A DNA stretch of 64,000 nucleotides from Stieleria varia. GTDB taxonomy: Bacteria; Planctomycetota; Planctomycetia; Pirellulales; Pirellulaceae. A model generated the notes under the pieces. That model saw nothing but the letters and a program-made list of their open reading frames with translations, searched no databases and had not been told where the DNA came from. Where the stretch lies: positions 5,084,001 through 5,148,000 of the forward strand of contig NZ_CP151726.1 of assembly GCF_038443385.1 (NCBI RefSeq). The letters run 5' to 3'. The position numbers were made by a program, and so were the translations under genes. Below are positions 43,208 through 51,640 of the stretch, piece by piece. Position 1 is the stretch's first letter; the number at the start of each line of letters is the position of its first letter.

Positions 43208-44362
43208 ATGCGTTACGTCATTGTCATATCGATTACTCTGGCCATGTGCGGTTGCTCAGAGCAACGTGCGCACAACGCCGAAGCTAAAACCCAGCCCCGA
43301 TCAGCCGCTCAGCCACTTACGCCGATTGAAAATCCAGATCTGGACTCGGAAGACGTCTCCCTCACTGACATTCCGAAGCTCAACCTCTCTCCAGCTTCCG
43401 AGCCTTCTCACAGCGATGAGCAGATCGAGAAACTGATTGCTTCTCTCGCCGCCATCGAAAGTCCAGATTTTGGTCTTTCTCCTACAATGAGCGGCAACGC
43501 CTTTTTGCCAATTGAAGGACAGAGTAACGCGGGTGCCCTCTTGCTCACCGACCACAAAATCAAGTCTTCTGATGCGCTGAAACAGCTCGTCGCAGTCGGC
43601 CCCACCGCGTTGCCAGCGTTACTGGCGCACCTGGATGATGCGACGCCGACCAAACTCAAGATCGACCATGGCGGGGATTTTGGTGGCATGTGGTTCGCCA
43701 ACGAACTCTGGGGCAATCCGGTCAACAAGACAGAACAATCTGCTCTCCAAGCTCGTCCGCAAAATGAGAATGATCCGTTGGGCGGCGATCACGTCGATTC
43801 GTACACGGTCAAGGTTGGCGATATTTGTCTCGTTGCTATCGGCCAGATCACGGGTCGCGGATATCAAACCGTCCGGTATCAACCGACAGCCTGCATTGTT
43901 CTCAACAGCCCCACTCACGACCAACTGTTGTGTGCACAAATTCGCGCAATGTGGCAAAGCGACGACCCGAGACAGCGACTGTTCGATTCACTTCTGTTTG
44001 ATTTCGCGACACGTGGTAAATTTAACGGTGAGTCATTCGATGGTTGGTACGTTGGAAGCAATCTGCAAAAGGAAGCCGCAATGCGGTTGCTATACTACTA
44101 TCCCGACGCATCCGCTCGGCTGATCGCCGACCGGCTTCGCAAATTGGATGTCCGAGAGACTGGGCCACCCAGTTCACAAGCAGCAAGCGAGTCGGAAATG
44201 GAAGTTTGGGTGAAACGCGAGGTTGCCAACGGTATCCGCACTGATGACTTCATCAAGGCCGTCGCATGGTGCAAGCATCCGGCCATCGTCGAGGAAATCA
44301 AAGGTATCGCGGCTCGCACGGACGATCAGGACATAGCTGAAGTCGTCGGTGAAGCCCGCTAA
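43208..44362 (+). CDS. Lipoprotein of unknown function, cassette gene
   Basis: This 384-aa protein starts MRYVIVISITLAMCGCSEQR, with a lipobox (LAMC/GC), so it is a lipid-anchored exported protein. A HEAT-like element is visible (ALKQLVAVGPTALPALLAHL). A second helical region is at the C-terminus (KAVAWCKHPAIVEEIKGIAA). It is large for a cassette gene. Its TAA stop is the first triplet of the next attC-like site, as in canonical cassettes. Confidence 0.7.
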   Translation: MRYVIVISITLAMCGCSEQRAHNAEAKTQPRSAAQPLTPIENPDLDSEDVSLTDIPKLNLSPASEPSHSDEQIEKLIASLAAIESPDFGLSPTMSGNAFLPIEGQSNAGALLLTDHKIKSSDALKQLVAVGPTALPALLAHLDDATPTKLKIDHGGDFGGMWFANELWGNPVNKTEQSALQARPQNENDPLGGDHVDSYTVKVGDICLVAIGQITGRGYQTVRYQPTACIVLNSPTHDQLLCAQIRAMWQSDDPRQRLFDSLLFDFATRGKFNGESFDGWYVGSNLQKEAAMRLLYYYPDASARLIADRLRKLDVRETGPPSSQAASESEMEVWVKREVANGIRTDDFIKAVAWCKHPAIVEEIKGIAARTDDQDIAEVVGEAR

Positions 44363-44443
44363 CAATTGCGTGAACCGGAGCGGCGAATCCGGCGGCATCT
44401 GAAATCAACGCGCAACGTCGCCGCCCGGTGACGCTGGTTGTTA
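44360..44443 (+). repeat. attC-like hairpin, the best match
   Basis: The left arm TAACAATTGCGTGAACCGGA-GCGGCG and right arm CGCCGCCCGGTGACGCTGGT-TGTTA pair at TAACAA/TTGTTA, GCGT/ACGC, ACCGG/CCGGT and GCGGCG/CGCCGC. The left end is very close to classical attC starts (TAACAATT). Confidence 0.75.
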
Positions 44444-44472
44444 TCGCAAAGAGAACAATTTGAGACTCGCCG

Positions 44473-44772
44473 ATGCCCTCCGATCTCGTCCGAGACATCT
44501 TGCGTAGGATACTGAAGCCACGCTGGTACGATCGCGTACTGTTCTTTCCCCAACGTAGGCTGTCCGATGAGCAGCGACGTTTTCTAGCAAACTACGTCGC
44601 AATCCTAGACTCGATGACGCCAAAAGAGCGAGAGCGACCCAATGTCATCGACGATTCTCGAACTAGCCGAATAGTGATTGGAAGTGGCGTCGACCCAACA
44701 ATTGCCGGAGCGATTTTGCGAGGACTGAAACGGTCTTCCTATCGGCGTGGCACGGATTCCGCTGACAACTAG
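44473..44772 (+). CDS. Stand-alone SRP54 (Ffh) M-domain-like protein
   Basis: This 99-aa product contains AILDSMTPKERERPNVIDDS followed by RTSRIVIGSGVDPTIAGAIL. That is the signature of the Ffh M-domain region that binds 4.5S/SRP RNA (SMT.KER..P..I..SR..RIA.GSG). There is no G domain and no room for the methionine-rich signal-binding groove. It lies between two attC-like sites, so it is a single-domain cassette gene. It may interfere with or modulate SRP, or be a captured fragment. Confidence 0.75.
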   Translation: MPSDLVRDILRRILKPRWYDRVLFFPQRRLSDEQRRFLANYVAILDSMTPKERERPNVIDDSRTSRIVIGSGVDPTIAGAILRGLKRSSYRRGTDSADN

Positions 44773-44848
44773 CTTGATTTGTTCTCGTACAATTTCCAGC
44801 CAAACCAAGTCACTCGACGGTTTTCTCCCAAATGCCGGAATGCGATAT

Positions 44849-44931
44849 CCATGACATCCACCGAAGGACGCGACCCGCACATTTTGGCAATGGTGAGTCT
44901 TTCACGCGTCCTCGGTGATGTCCGACGTTCA
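44849..44931 (+). repeat. attC-like hairpin
   Basis: The left arm CCATGACATCCACCGAAGGA-CGCG and right arm CGCGTCCTCGGTGATGTCCG-ACGTT pair (CGCG, GGACG, CACCGA, GACATC). It shares ATGACATCCACCGAAGGACGC with the site of the 918-bp repeat. It is the last clear site at the right. Confidence 0.68.
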
Positions 44932-45138
44932 ACCTAAGAACGGCTTCGTCGGCAAGTTGTTCGCGTATTCCTTAACCTCTGATCTCAGCAATCGGGGACG
45001 CGTCGAATTGCCCACGAAGCGACGCTTTAAAAAGCCGTCGCGAACGAGTTTCGACACGGTCGGCCGGCTCACTCCAATGATGGCCGCTGCCTCCACATAG
45101 GTCACGGTGATCGACTTTCCTGCGTCTCTTGTCGTCAT
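44929..45138 (-). CDS. Excisionase-type helix-turn-helix protein
   Basis: This 69-aa protein (MTTRDAGKSITVTYVEAAAI...) has a MerR/excisionase-like winged HTH: VEAAAIIGVSRPTVSKLVRD then LRSEVKEYAN. It is the last of three tightly overlapping minus-strand genes. It probably regulates or assists excision of a mobile element. Confidence 0.72.
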   Translation of the reverse strand: MTTRDAGKSITVTYVEAAAIIGVSRPTVSKLVRDGFLKRRFVGNSTRPRLLRSEVKEYANNLPTKPFLG

Positions 45139-45347
45139 CAAGCAAGCTCCAATACACGCTGATTGGACCCAACCCACAGTTCATTCCGCAGGTACCCTTC
45201 GACGACACTCCCGACGAGCTTTGCACGGCCATGATTGCCCACTCCAAAGAGGATACGGTTGACGCCGCCGGTGATCCGGTCTGCGGCACGACGGATCAAC
45301 AAGCCCAGACCTGCCAGGGTTTCATTCAGTTTTTGATGCTTGCTCAT
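45138..45347 (-). CDS. Small protein in excisionase operon
   Basis: This 69-aa protein (MSKHQKLNETLAGLGLLIRR...) is basic with Gly-rich turns. Its stop overlaps the HTH start (TGATG), and its own start overlaps the preceding stop (ATGA). The overlaps support it as a real gene. No family recognised. Confidence 0.5.
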   Translation of the reverse strand: MSKHQKLNETLAGLGLLIRRAADRITGGVNRILFGVGNHGRAKLVGSVVEGYLRNELWVGSNQRVLELA

Positions 45348-45550
45348 TGCTCCTCCGCAACAACGATCCGCAACGCGTCCTGCATCGCTGACCGATCTAA
45401 ATGCGCCATCGCTTCGCTATTACCAAGAGTCGACTTCGGCGTTATCAGGAACGATTCCCAATGTTTACTTGTTCTGGCACAGAATCTGACGTTTACCCAC
45501 ATTCTGAAATCTGCTATCGCTTCCATCGTGAAGTTCTTGGAGTGCGTCAT
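45344..45550 (-). CDS. Small protein, first of the overlapping minus-strand set
   Basis: Sixty-eight residues (MTHSKNFTMEAIADFRMWVN...). It ends in an ATGA overlap with the next gene. A start at MEAIADF (45526) is an alternative. Its ATG and that of the plus-strand lipoprotein share one CATG (45548-45551). No family recognised. Confidence 0.45.
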   Translation of the reverse strand: MTHSKNFTMEAIADFRMWVNVRFCARTSKHWESFLITPKSTLGNSEAMAHLDRSAMQDALRIVVAEEQ

Positions 45551-45929
45551 GAGATCAATCGTTCCTATTGCCATTGCCATTGCCATTCTCTTGCCGGGGT
45601 GCGGCACACTGCGCAATGTTTCGTCAATCCCTGAATCTGCGAATCATCAGTACACGCCTGCGCCCAAATTGGTGTACGGTGGTGTCAAAGATGATCTCAT
45701 CCTAGCAAGCGAATCTGCGGTAGCCGTTATGGAATTCCCGATGGCAAAGCTTCTCAACTTAGTTTGTGCAACAGGGTTCGCCATTGATGTCCCGTTCTCG
45801 CTGGTCGGTGACACGTTGACGCTACCATCAACGATCCCAGCCGCAATTGATCGCGCAACTGTAGGCTATTACCTCCCCGACGAGAACAACGACACAGACG
45901 AACCTGAAAGAACTGATTCCGGAAACTGA
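45549..45929 (+). CDS. YceK/YidQ-like lipoprotein
   Basis: This 126-aa protein has a strong lipoprotein signal (MRSIVPIAIAIAILLPGCGT) and, downstream, LVYGGVKDDL and a C-terminal block FAIDVPFSLVGDTLTLPSTI. This is the pattern of YceK/YidQ-family (DUF1375-like) lipoproteins. It faces away from the minus-strand set at 45550 with overlapping start codons. Confidence 0.75.
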   Translation: MRSIVPIAIAIAILLPGCGTLRNVSSIPESANHQYTPAPKLVYGGVKDDLILASESAVAVMEFPMAKLLNLVCATGFAIDVPFSLVGDTLTLPSTIPAAIDRATVGYYLPDENNDTDEPERTDSGN

Positions 45930-46156
45930 CGAAAACACAAAACAGCACCGACGCTGAAATGGAGTTGGCGGTTGTTGTTTTGTGGACTTGATACTTCTTG
46001 GACTGCTCGCAGTCGCTCAGTTTGCTCTCACGGATGTTGCAATCGTCATCGTCAGTCAACTTTGCGTTTCGATGCTTCTCACCCGCCGTGGACTGCCATC
46101 TACACAATCTCAGCGATCCACGAGACGAGCGACCTCTTGGAACTTTCGGTGTCATG
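45930..46156. other. No gene seen
   Basis: Short frames only, with poor composition. Confidence 0.4.
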
Positions 46157-46917
46157 TCAAACCTCCACCACATCAGGAGCCAAGCCAGCGGCGACCAAGC
46201 GATCCCGTAACACTTCCGCGATCCGCTGGTCACTCGCACCGGCCTTGCGACCGTCCATGACAGTCCGCTGACGAATCATTTCCGGATTCGGCTTGGCGGT
46301 CGTCATTGGCTTTGGTAGCTCAACCTGCCATCCCGCATCCGCGTCGAGATTCGGATGACAATTCTTCAATCGCCAGTACAACGTTCCCGGACCGACGCGA
46401 TCACCGAGCTGCCGGTAGTGGGCGATGCAGTCCAAAACGTGTTGAGGCCCAACTCCGCTTTGCTGGCAGGCTCGCAGGACGCGACGCCAGTCGCCCAACA
46501 ACTCACACAAACAGCCGCCACCTCCTGCCAAGATGCTCGGGGTTCCGCAGCATCAGACCGGTCGCAGGACACAGACACCGGTTTGGGGGCAGATGGGGGA
46601 CGCTTCTCTTTACGCTTACTGACGCTTCGTAGGACACACTGTCCGGGGTTCGCGTCAAACTGTCCGGGGTCACTGTCAAACTGTCCGGGGTTGGCGTGCG
46701 ACTGTGCGGGGTTCGCTTGACTCGTTTTCAGGCTGATCTCACCCCAGTTGATCGAGTACCGATTGGTACGTCCCGGACGCTTTTCAATGATCACGAGTTC
46801 CAGGTCGACCAGCAGCGAGAATGCGCGACGAACGGTTCGCTCGCTGCGATTGATCTCTCTCGCAATGGAGGGTGCCGAAGCGTAGGACTGCCCCGATGTC
46901 CGCGCGTGGGCTTCCAT
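46157..46917 (-). pseudogene. Replication-type winged-HTH protein with a frameshift
   Basis: From about 46917 the frame encodes a winged HTH as in plasmid or phage replication proteins (QSYASAPSIAREINRSERTV then RRAFSLLVDLELVIIEKRPG). A linker with repeated SxANPGQFD units follows. At about 46515-46540 coding switches frame, from SWQEVAAVC to ELLGDWRRVLRACQQSG, ending at 46157 after HVLDCIAHYRQLGDRVGPGT and LYWRLKNCHP. One indel near 46525 would restore a single protein of about 250 aa. It could be decay, a sequencing error, or programmed. Confidence 0.65.
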
Positions 46918-47077
46918 CGCTCTCAACAAACTCGTCCCCGTAATAGCTCGCCGCGTCCCAGTCCTCGTCCTCAACCTCTGGAAGCGACCAATTGAACACG
47001 ACAGCGACCACGATCGACCAAGCACCAAAAGCGACACCTCCAACAATCACAACGAGCGTTTCGATCACCCAGTCCAT
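46784..47077 (-). CDS. Small membrane protein (start region secure)
   Basis: This 97-aa product begins MDWVIETLVVIVGGVAFGAW and SIVVAVVFNWSLPEVEDEDW: one membrane helix then an acidic stretch. The C-terminal half overlaps the HTH gene in another frame, so its true end may be translational readout of that gene. Confidence 0.4.
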   Translation of the reverse strand: MDWVIETLVVIVGGVAFGAWSIVVAVVFNWSLPEVEDEDWDAASYYGDEFVESDGSPRADIGAVLRFGTLHCERDQSQRANRSSRILAAGRPGTRDH

Positions 47078-47106
47078 CCGCCGACTTCCTTTGGTCCCTA
47101 CACGAA

Positions 47107-47170
47107 AACAGCCCGCCGAAGATTCGCTTCCAGGTACGGTTGGTTGCGGTCGGGCCCTCGGCGGGCTGTT
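47107..47170. repeat. 13-bp inverted repeat
   Basis: AACAGCCCGCCGA (47107-47119) is exactly complementary to TCGGCGGGCTGTT (47158-47170), with a 38-base loop. The position upstream of the minus-strand gene suggests a regulatory or replication site. It is not a typical terminator. Confidence 0.65.
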
Positions 47171-48156
47171 GAGTCGTTGTGTATTGCTTTGCGAAGACCA
47201 CCAACCGTACTGCGAGAAGGTTAGGCGGAGATCACACACCGTCGAGAATGTTGACCGGCACAAAAAAGGCCGATCACGCTGACGCAGGGAAACGACACAC
47301 GCACGCAATCCCACGCACAGAATGTTTTTGTGATTGGTGCGGAACTGGCCATCATTCCTTCGCTGATCGATGAGCGGTGTCAGCTTCCCCAAATCCAGGT
47401 CAACAGATTGGTCAACAGCTGCAGATCGGAATCGCGTTACAACTCGCAAAACCGAAACTTCCGGCTTCAAAACGTCGTCGTACGCAAGCACGCGACACCG
47501 CCTCGCAAAGTCAAAGGATTTCAAGTCCTTTATTCGTGGGTTCGAACCCCACCGTGGCCTCTGTTGAGGGCAGGGCGGTTATCCTCTACCCGAATCAGGG
47601 ATTGTGCTTGCCGCAGGTCGGCCCCGCAGGTCGGCCCCGCGGTGCCACGATTTCGGAATGTCGACTGGTGGTCACCGTCCGGATCTAATTCAAGTCTCAG
47701 CACATGCAGATCAGCAAAGTGGGTTTGCAATCCCATCCATCGGTTTCTTCTGTCCACCGGGCCTTATTTCGCTTGGTCCATCTTTGACTCTCACTCGTCC
47801 AACACGCTTTGCGTTGGCCGGCAAGAAGGCTCCACCCGCCATCGACGTGGAACGACTGCCTTTCAGTCCAACCTCCCAACGGCTTTGATCGCGGCGATTC
47901 ACCAAACTTTTTATGGGGTTGGCCGAACGGTCCGCTGGCGGGAAACCGGGGCGATTTTCTTGCTCTCGGACGGTGAATGAGCGGTTCAACCGGAATATTC
48001 CGAAGGCACTGGGGCTGACTTGGCTGACAAGTTTTGGGGGATTGCGACATTGGACCTTCACCACCTGACATTGCATTGTACTGACCTACACTTGGGTGGG
48101 CATCGTTACTAGAGGGTTCAGTAGCTACAACACACTTGCATGATTCTTTCTGAGAC
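47171..48156. other. No protein gene seen
   Basis: Apart from the tRNA-like piece at 47514-47562 nothing is supported. Longer frames on both strands have unlikely composition (Pro/Ser/Arg-rich), and several read through the tRNA-like sequence. Confidence 0.5.
47514..47562 (+). other. tRNA 3'-half-like sequence (UCA-type anticodon loop)
   Basis: The arm AAGGA-TTTCAAG-TCCTT, a TATTC variable loop, the T-arm GTGGG-TTCGAAC-CCCAC and the acceptor strand CGTGGCC plus T fit a tRNA. The 5' acceptor and D-arm are not upstream. The loop would place UCA as anticodon, the type seen in selenocysteine or opal-reading tRNAs, but this is not a complete gene. Bases 47526-47562 are 35/37 identical to 27911-27947. 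Confidence 0.55.
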
Positions 48157-50070
48157 ATGATCGACTGGGGCAAACCATCGGAATGCAACGCGGTATTCGT
48201 TGAATCAACGAATGCAGATGAACTACGTGCGCAACGCGTATGGCGTTTCGTCATCGTGCTTTGGTTTACCTGGATCTTCTTTGCCGTGTTTCTCACCTTT
48301 CGTGGCTATACGGATGCCGCGCGAGTTTGTTTGGTCAACTCCGTCTTGCTCTTCGTGATCAATTGGACCTATCGCAAAGACAAAGACTTTCGAACCGTCA
48401 TGAATCTCAACTTAGCGGTGAGTGGATTCGGATTGTTGGGAGTCTCAGTCAGCAACCCGGCGATGTACGGAACGATGCTGTTCTACCCGATCTCAATCCT
48501 TGTCGCGTCTCAACTGCTGGGTGTGCGTGCGGCGATGAGTTGGTTCATTGTCAACGTGCTCGGAATCACAGCGTTCTTTATGTTCGTCTATGGGGTCAAT
48601 CAATCCATCTACACATCAAAGCTTGATGAGTTCGTGCTGTTCATTGGCGTCGCGGCTTGTGTCTATTTTTGCTGCCAGCAAGGCGAAGAGTATTACCGCA
48701 AACGAACCATGAGCTTGATCCAACTGAGTGAGGATCTCAAAGCAAAGAGCGACACGCTGCAAGTGCTAGCGACCACCGATGCACTCACTGGACTGACAAA
48801 TCGTTTTCAGTTTCAGGAGTTGCTGCAAAATGCAGTGGACGATGCGATGGCGACGTCCAGTCAGATGGCGTTGTATTTGATTGACATGGATGGGTTCAAG
48901 GAGATCAACGACACAATGGGGCACCCCGTCGGAGACGACGCGTTGGTCGAGATTGCAAAGCGACTGACCCTAGAATTCGGCGACAGATACGGGGTTGCCC
49001 GATTGGGCGGAGACGAGTTTTGCATCATCACGCCTTGCATCGAAGGACCGAAAGAGGCGGATGCGATTGCGAGACATCTTTGCGCGGTGCTAACCGATCG
49101 CTATGTGTTGGGCGATGTCGAGTTTCCTCTCGGCGCGAGCGTAGGTTACGCGCTATGCCCGAGCGATGCGACAAACACCAAAGACCTGCTGGCGTTTGCG
49201 GATACCGCAATGTTTCACGCCAAAGAAAACCAAATGGGCTTTGCGTGCTATCAACGAGAAATGACTGAAAAGTTGATCGAGTACCGAGCGGTGCAAGAGA
49301 AGCTATCGCTGGCGTTGGAGCACGACGAGTTCTTTTTGGTCTACCAACCACAAGTCAACATTCAGTCCGGCGAAGTGATTGGCGTCGAAGCTCTTTTGCG
49401 TTGGCGAAGTGACGGCGAAATTGTTCCCCCCACTCGATTCATACATTTGTTGGAGAGAAGTCGAGAAATTCTACCTGTAAGCAACTGGATCATTCGTCAG
49501 TCGTGCCGTCAATTGGCAGAGTGGAACGCTCAGGGCTACCTGGTCGAAGTCTCTGTGAACGTCAGCGTCTTGCAGTTCAATGATCCCCATTTCATCACGT
49601 GCATCAAGAATTCAGTCAATGAGTTCGGCATCGATCCGAGGCAACTCGATTTCGAAATCACCGAGGGCTTACTCATTGAGAACGTGGACGAAGCCGTTGC
49701 GAAATTGCATGAGATCAAGGCCCTTGGATCAAGCATCAGCATTGATGACTTTGGAACGGGCTACTCCTCCCTGTCCTATTTGAGATTATTCCCAGTCGAT
49801 CGTTTGAAGATCGATCGTGCGTTCGTCAAAGACATCCCAACGGCAGATGATGGCGTGATTGCGTCAAGCATCATCGTGCTAGCCAAATCCCTAGGGTTGA
49901 AGGTGCTTGCGGAAGGCGCTGAGACCCAAGAGCAGCTGGACTTTCTCGCAAGGCACGACTGCGATGAGTATCAGGGCTATTTCTTTAGCCGTCCCATCGC
50001 ACCGGACGAAGTGTCCGCATTTTTCACCAAGGCATCGCCACAAGCGGTCAACCACCAGCGGAATGATTGA
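48157..50070 (+). CDS. Membrane GGDEF-EAL c-di-GMP enzyme
   Basis: This 637-aa protein has about five or six membrane helices (residues 28-175), then a GGDEF domain (RLGGDEFCI at about 281) and an EAL domain (VIGVEALLRW at about 407). The EAL domain also has IDDFGTGYSSLSYL, LKIDRAFVKDI and LAEGAETQEQL. Both catalytic motifs are intact, so it could make and/or degrade c-di-GMP. It marks the return to well-preserved chromosome. It is a single gene. Confidence 0.93.
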   Translation: MIDWGKPSECNAVFVESTNADELRAQRVWRFVIVLWFTWIFFAVFLTFRGYTDAARVCLVNSVLLFVINWTYRKDKDFRTVMNLNLAVSGFGLLGVSVSNPAMYGTMLFYPISILVASQLLGVRAAMSWFIVNVLGITAFFMFVYGVNQSIYTSKLDEFVLFIGVAACVYFCCQQGEEYYRKRTMSLIQLSEDLKAKSDTLQVLATTDALTGLTNRFQFQELLQNAVDDAMATSSQMALYLIDMDGFKEINDTMGHPVGDDALVEIAKRLTLEFGDRYGVARLGGDEFCIITPCIEGPKEADAIARHLCAVLTDRYVLGDVEFPLGASVGYALCPSDATNTKDLLAFADTAMFHAKENQMGFACYQREMTEKLIEYRAVQEKLSLALEHDEFFLVYQPQVNIQSGEVIGVEALLRWRSDGEIVPPTRFIHLLERSREILPVSNWIIRQSCRQLAEWNAQGYLVEVSVNVSVLQFNDPHFITCIKNSVNEFGIDPRQLDFEITEGLLIENVDEAVAKLHEIKALGSSISIDDFGTGYSSLSYLRLFPVDRLKIDRAFVKDIPTADDGVIASSIIVLAKSLGLKVLAEGAETQEQLDFLARHDCDEYQGYFFSRPIAPDEVSAFFTKASPQAVNHQRND

Positions 50071-50343
50071 CCAAGTTTCTTTCTTCGCTTGATTCGAGCC
50101 TGGACCTCCGGTCGGTTGCGCAGTCTGCAACGAGAGGGGTGGGGTAAACCTGCATGCCCTGCCACCCGTTGTGCACAGCGGACGATGGCAACAGCGCGTT
50201 CTTTGATCGAAAACAAAAGAACGACTGTAGAATCTGAAATAGAATTCTGTTCATCGCCCATTCAGTGGCTACAATCGGCCTCAACAAGGATGGTTTGACG
50301 AAAGTCAGGGAGGTGAGTACTTATCGTTGAGAGGGGCAGCAAA
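50071..50343. other. Intergenic, promoter region of the lipid-synthase locus
   Basis: No gene is seen. It lies between the GGDEF-EAL stop and the ACP-SDR start and should hold the promoter of the two-gene synthase locus. Confidence 0.45.
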
Positions 50344-51606
50344 TTGCTTAAGAACGAAGATATCTTTTCACGCGTGGTCAATTGCATTTCAGCGACCACA
50401 CGCTATCCGATCGTGTTGTTGACGGAGCAAGCGGACTTAGAAAATGACTTGGGAATTGATTCGGTAAAGCGACTAGAGATCGTCGTCGCGTTGGAAGAAG
50501 CGTTTGGGCTTCGATTGAGCGATCGAGAGCGAGATCCGTCCATTCGAAGTATCGGAGACATCGCTCGTTGGATCGAGGAAATTGTCTTTTCACAGGGCAC
50601 GGAGAATCCTGTCGTGGCCGACTCTGTTCGGCAGGACAGAGTTCCATTTCCACGGGGAGAAACGGCGACGCAACCATCGCGTCAATTGAACGACAACACG
50701 ACGAGACGCGAATCGGATTTTCATCGAGATCCTCCTCAATCCATTTCGCCCCCACATTTCACTCCCGGTACTCCGCCGTTGGAGAACGCAAGCGTAGGAA
50801 AAACACTTGCAGGGCGTGTTGCGTTGGTCACTGGTTCTGGACGAGGCATTGGCAGAGTCATTGCGCGTGTTCTGGCATCCAAAGGTGCAACGGTGATTGT
50901 CAATTCGTTCCACTCGCGTGAAGCCGGGGAACAGACCGCCGCAGAGATCAATGCACAAGGAGGCTCGGCAATTCATCTTTGGGGTTCGGTAGCCAATGTT
51001 GGTCATTTGGATCAAATTTTTTCGCAAATCAAATCACGATTTGGTCGACTGGACATATTGGTTTGCAATGCGTCCGATGGGCGCATCGGGGCTTTCATGG
51101 AGTTGACACCCGATGATTGGGATCGCGCTTTTCGCACCAACGTCATCGGTCACCATCAGTGCGCCGTGATGGCATCTGAACTGATGCGGGGTTCAGGCGG
51201 CGGTTCAATCATCACAATGTCAGCTGTCGGCGCGAAAGGATGGGTCGACGGACTGGGCAGCCAAGGCGTGGTGAAAGCCGCAGTAGAGACCATGACACGC
51301 TATTTAGCATGTGAGCTGGCACCGTTTGGAATTCGTTCGAATTGCGTCGTAGGCGGTCCCGTGTATGGAGACTTACTGGACAAGTTCCCCAACGCGCGAA
51401 ACGCCCAGGATCATTGGGAGACGCACGCGCCGGACGGGAACCTATGCAGCCCTTTGGAATTGGCCAACGCAATCGCATTTCTGGTAAGCGACGACGCCAG
51501 CGGAATCAACGGATCCGTGTGGGTGGTTGATCACGGTTTCTCAGCCGTGGCCAATGGACAACCGAAACGTGTAGGTGAAGCCAAACGCGTGATGTCGTCA
51601 CGTTGA
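50344..51606 (+). CDS. Acyl-carrier-protein / short-chain reductase fusion
   Basis: This 420-aa protein has a TTG start with GAGAGGGGCAG upstream. Residues 1-85 are an acyl carrier protein with the phosphopantetheine Ser in LGIDSVKRLEI. Residues 155-410 are an SDR: Rossmann motif TGSGRGIGR, NASDG, and a C-terminal GSVWVVDHG as in FabG/FabL reductases. The catalytic Tyr-x3-Lys is changed: the Lys is in SQGVVKAAVE, but the residue four before it is Gln. The gene is 34 bp upstream of the large synthase, which has no ACP, so it probably supplies the carrier in trans. Confidence 0.88.
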   Translation: MLKNEDIFSRVVNCISATTRYPIVLLTEQADLENDLGIDSVKRLEIVVALEEAFGLRLSDRERDPSIRSIGDIARWIEEIVFSQGTENPVVADSVRQDRVPFPRGETATQPSRQLNDNTTRRESDFHRDPPQSISPPHFTPGTPPLENASVGKTLAGRVALVTGSGRGIGRVIARVLASKGATVIVNSFHSREAGEQTAAEINAQGGSAIHLWGSVANVGHLDQIFSQIKSRFGRLDILVCNASDGRIGAFMELTPDDWDRAFRTNVIGHHQCAVMASELMRGSGGGSIITMSAVGAKGWVDGLGSQGVVKAAVETMTRYLACELAPFGIRSNCVVGGPVYGDLLDKFPNARNAQDHWETHAPDGNLCSPLELANAIAFLVSDDASGINGSVWVVDHGFSAVANGQPKRVGEAKRVMSSR

Positions 51607-51640
51607 GCTGAACTAACGCAATTAGAAATGGGGCTGAATC

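Noticed and set aside
47514-47562. Selenocysteine or suppressor tRNA gene
   Set aside because: The loop places UCA as anticodon, but no 5' half, long extra arm or acceptor partner exists.
47697-48296. 199-codon minus-strand ORF
   Set aside because: Low-quality composition; overlaps the GGDEF-EAL start and shows no domain.
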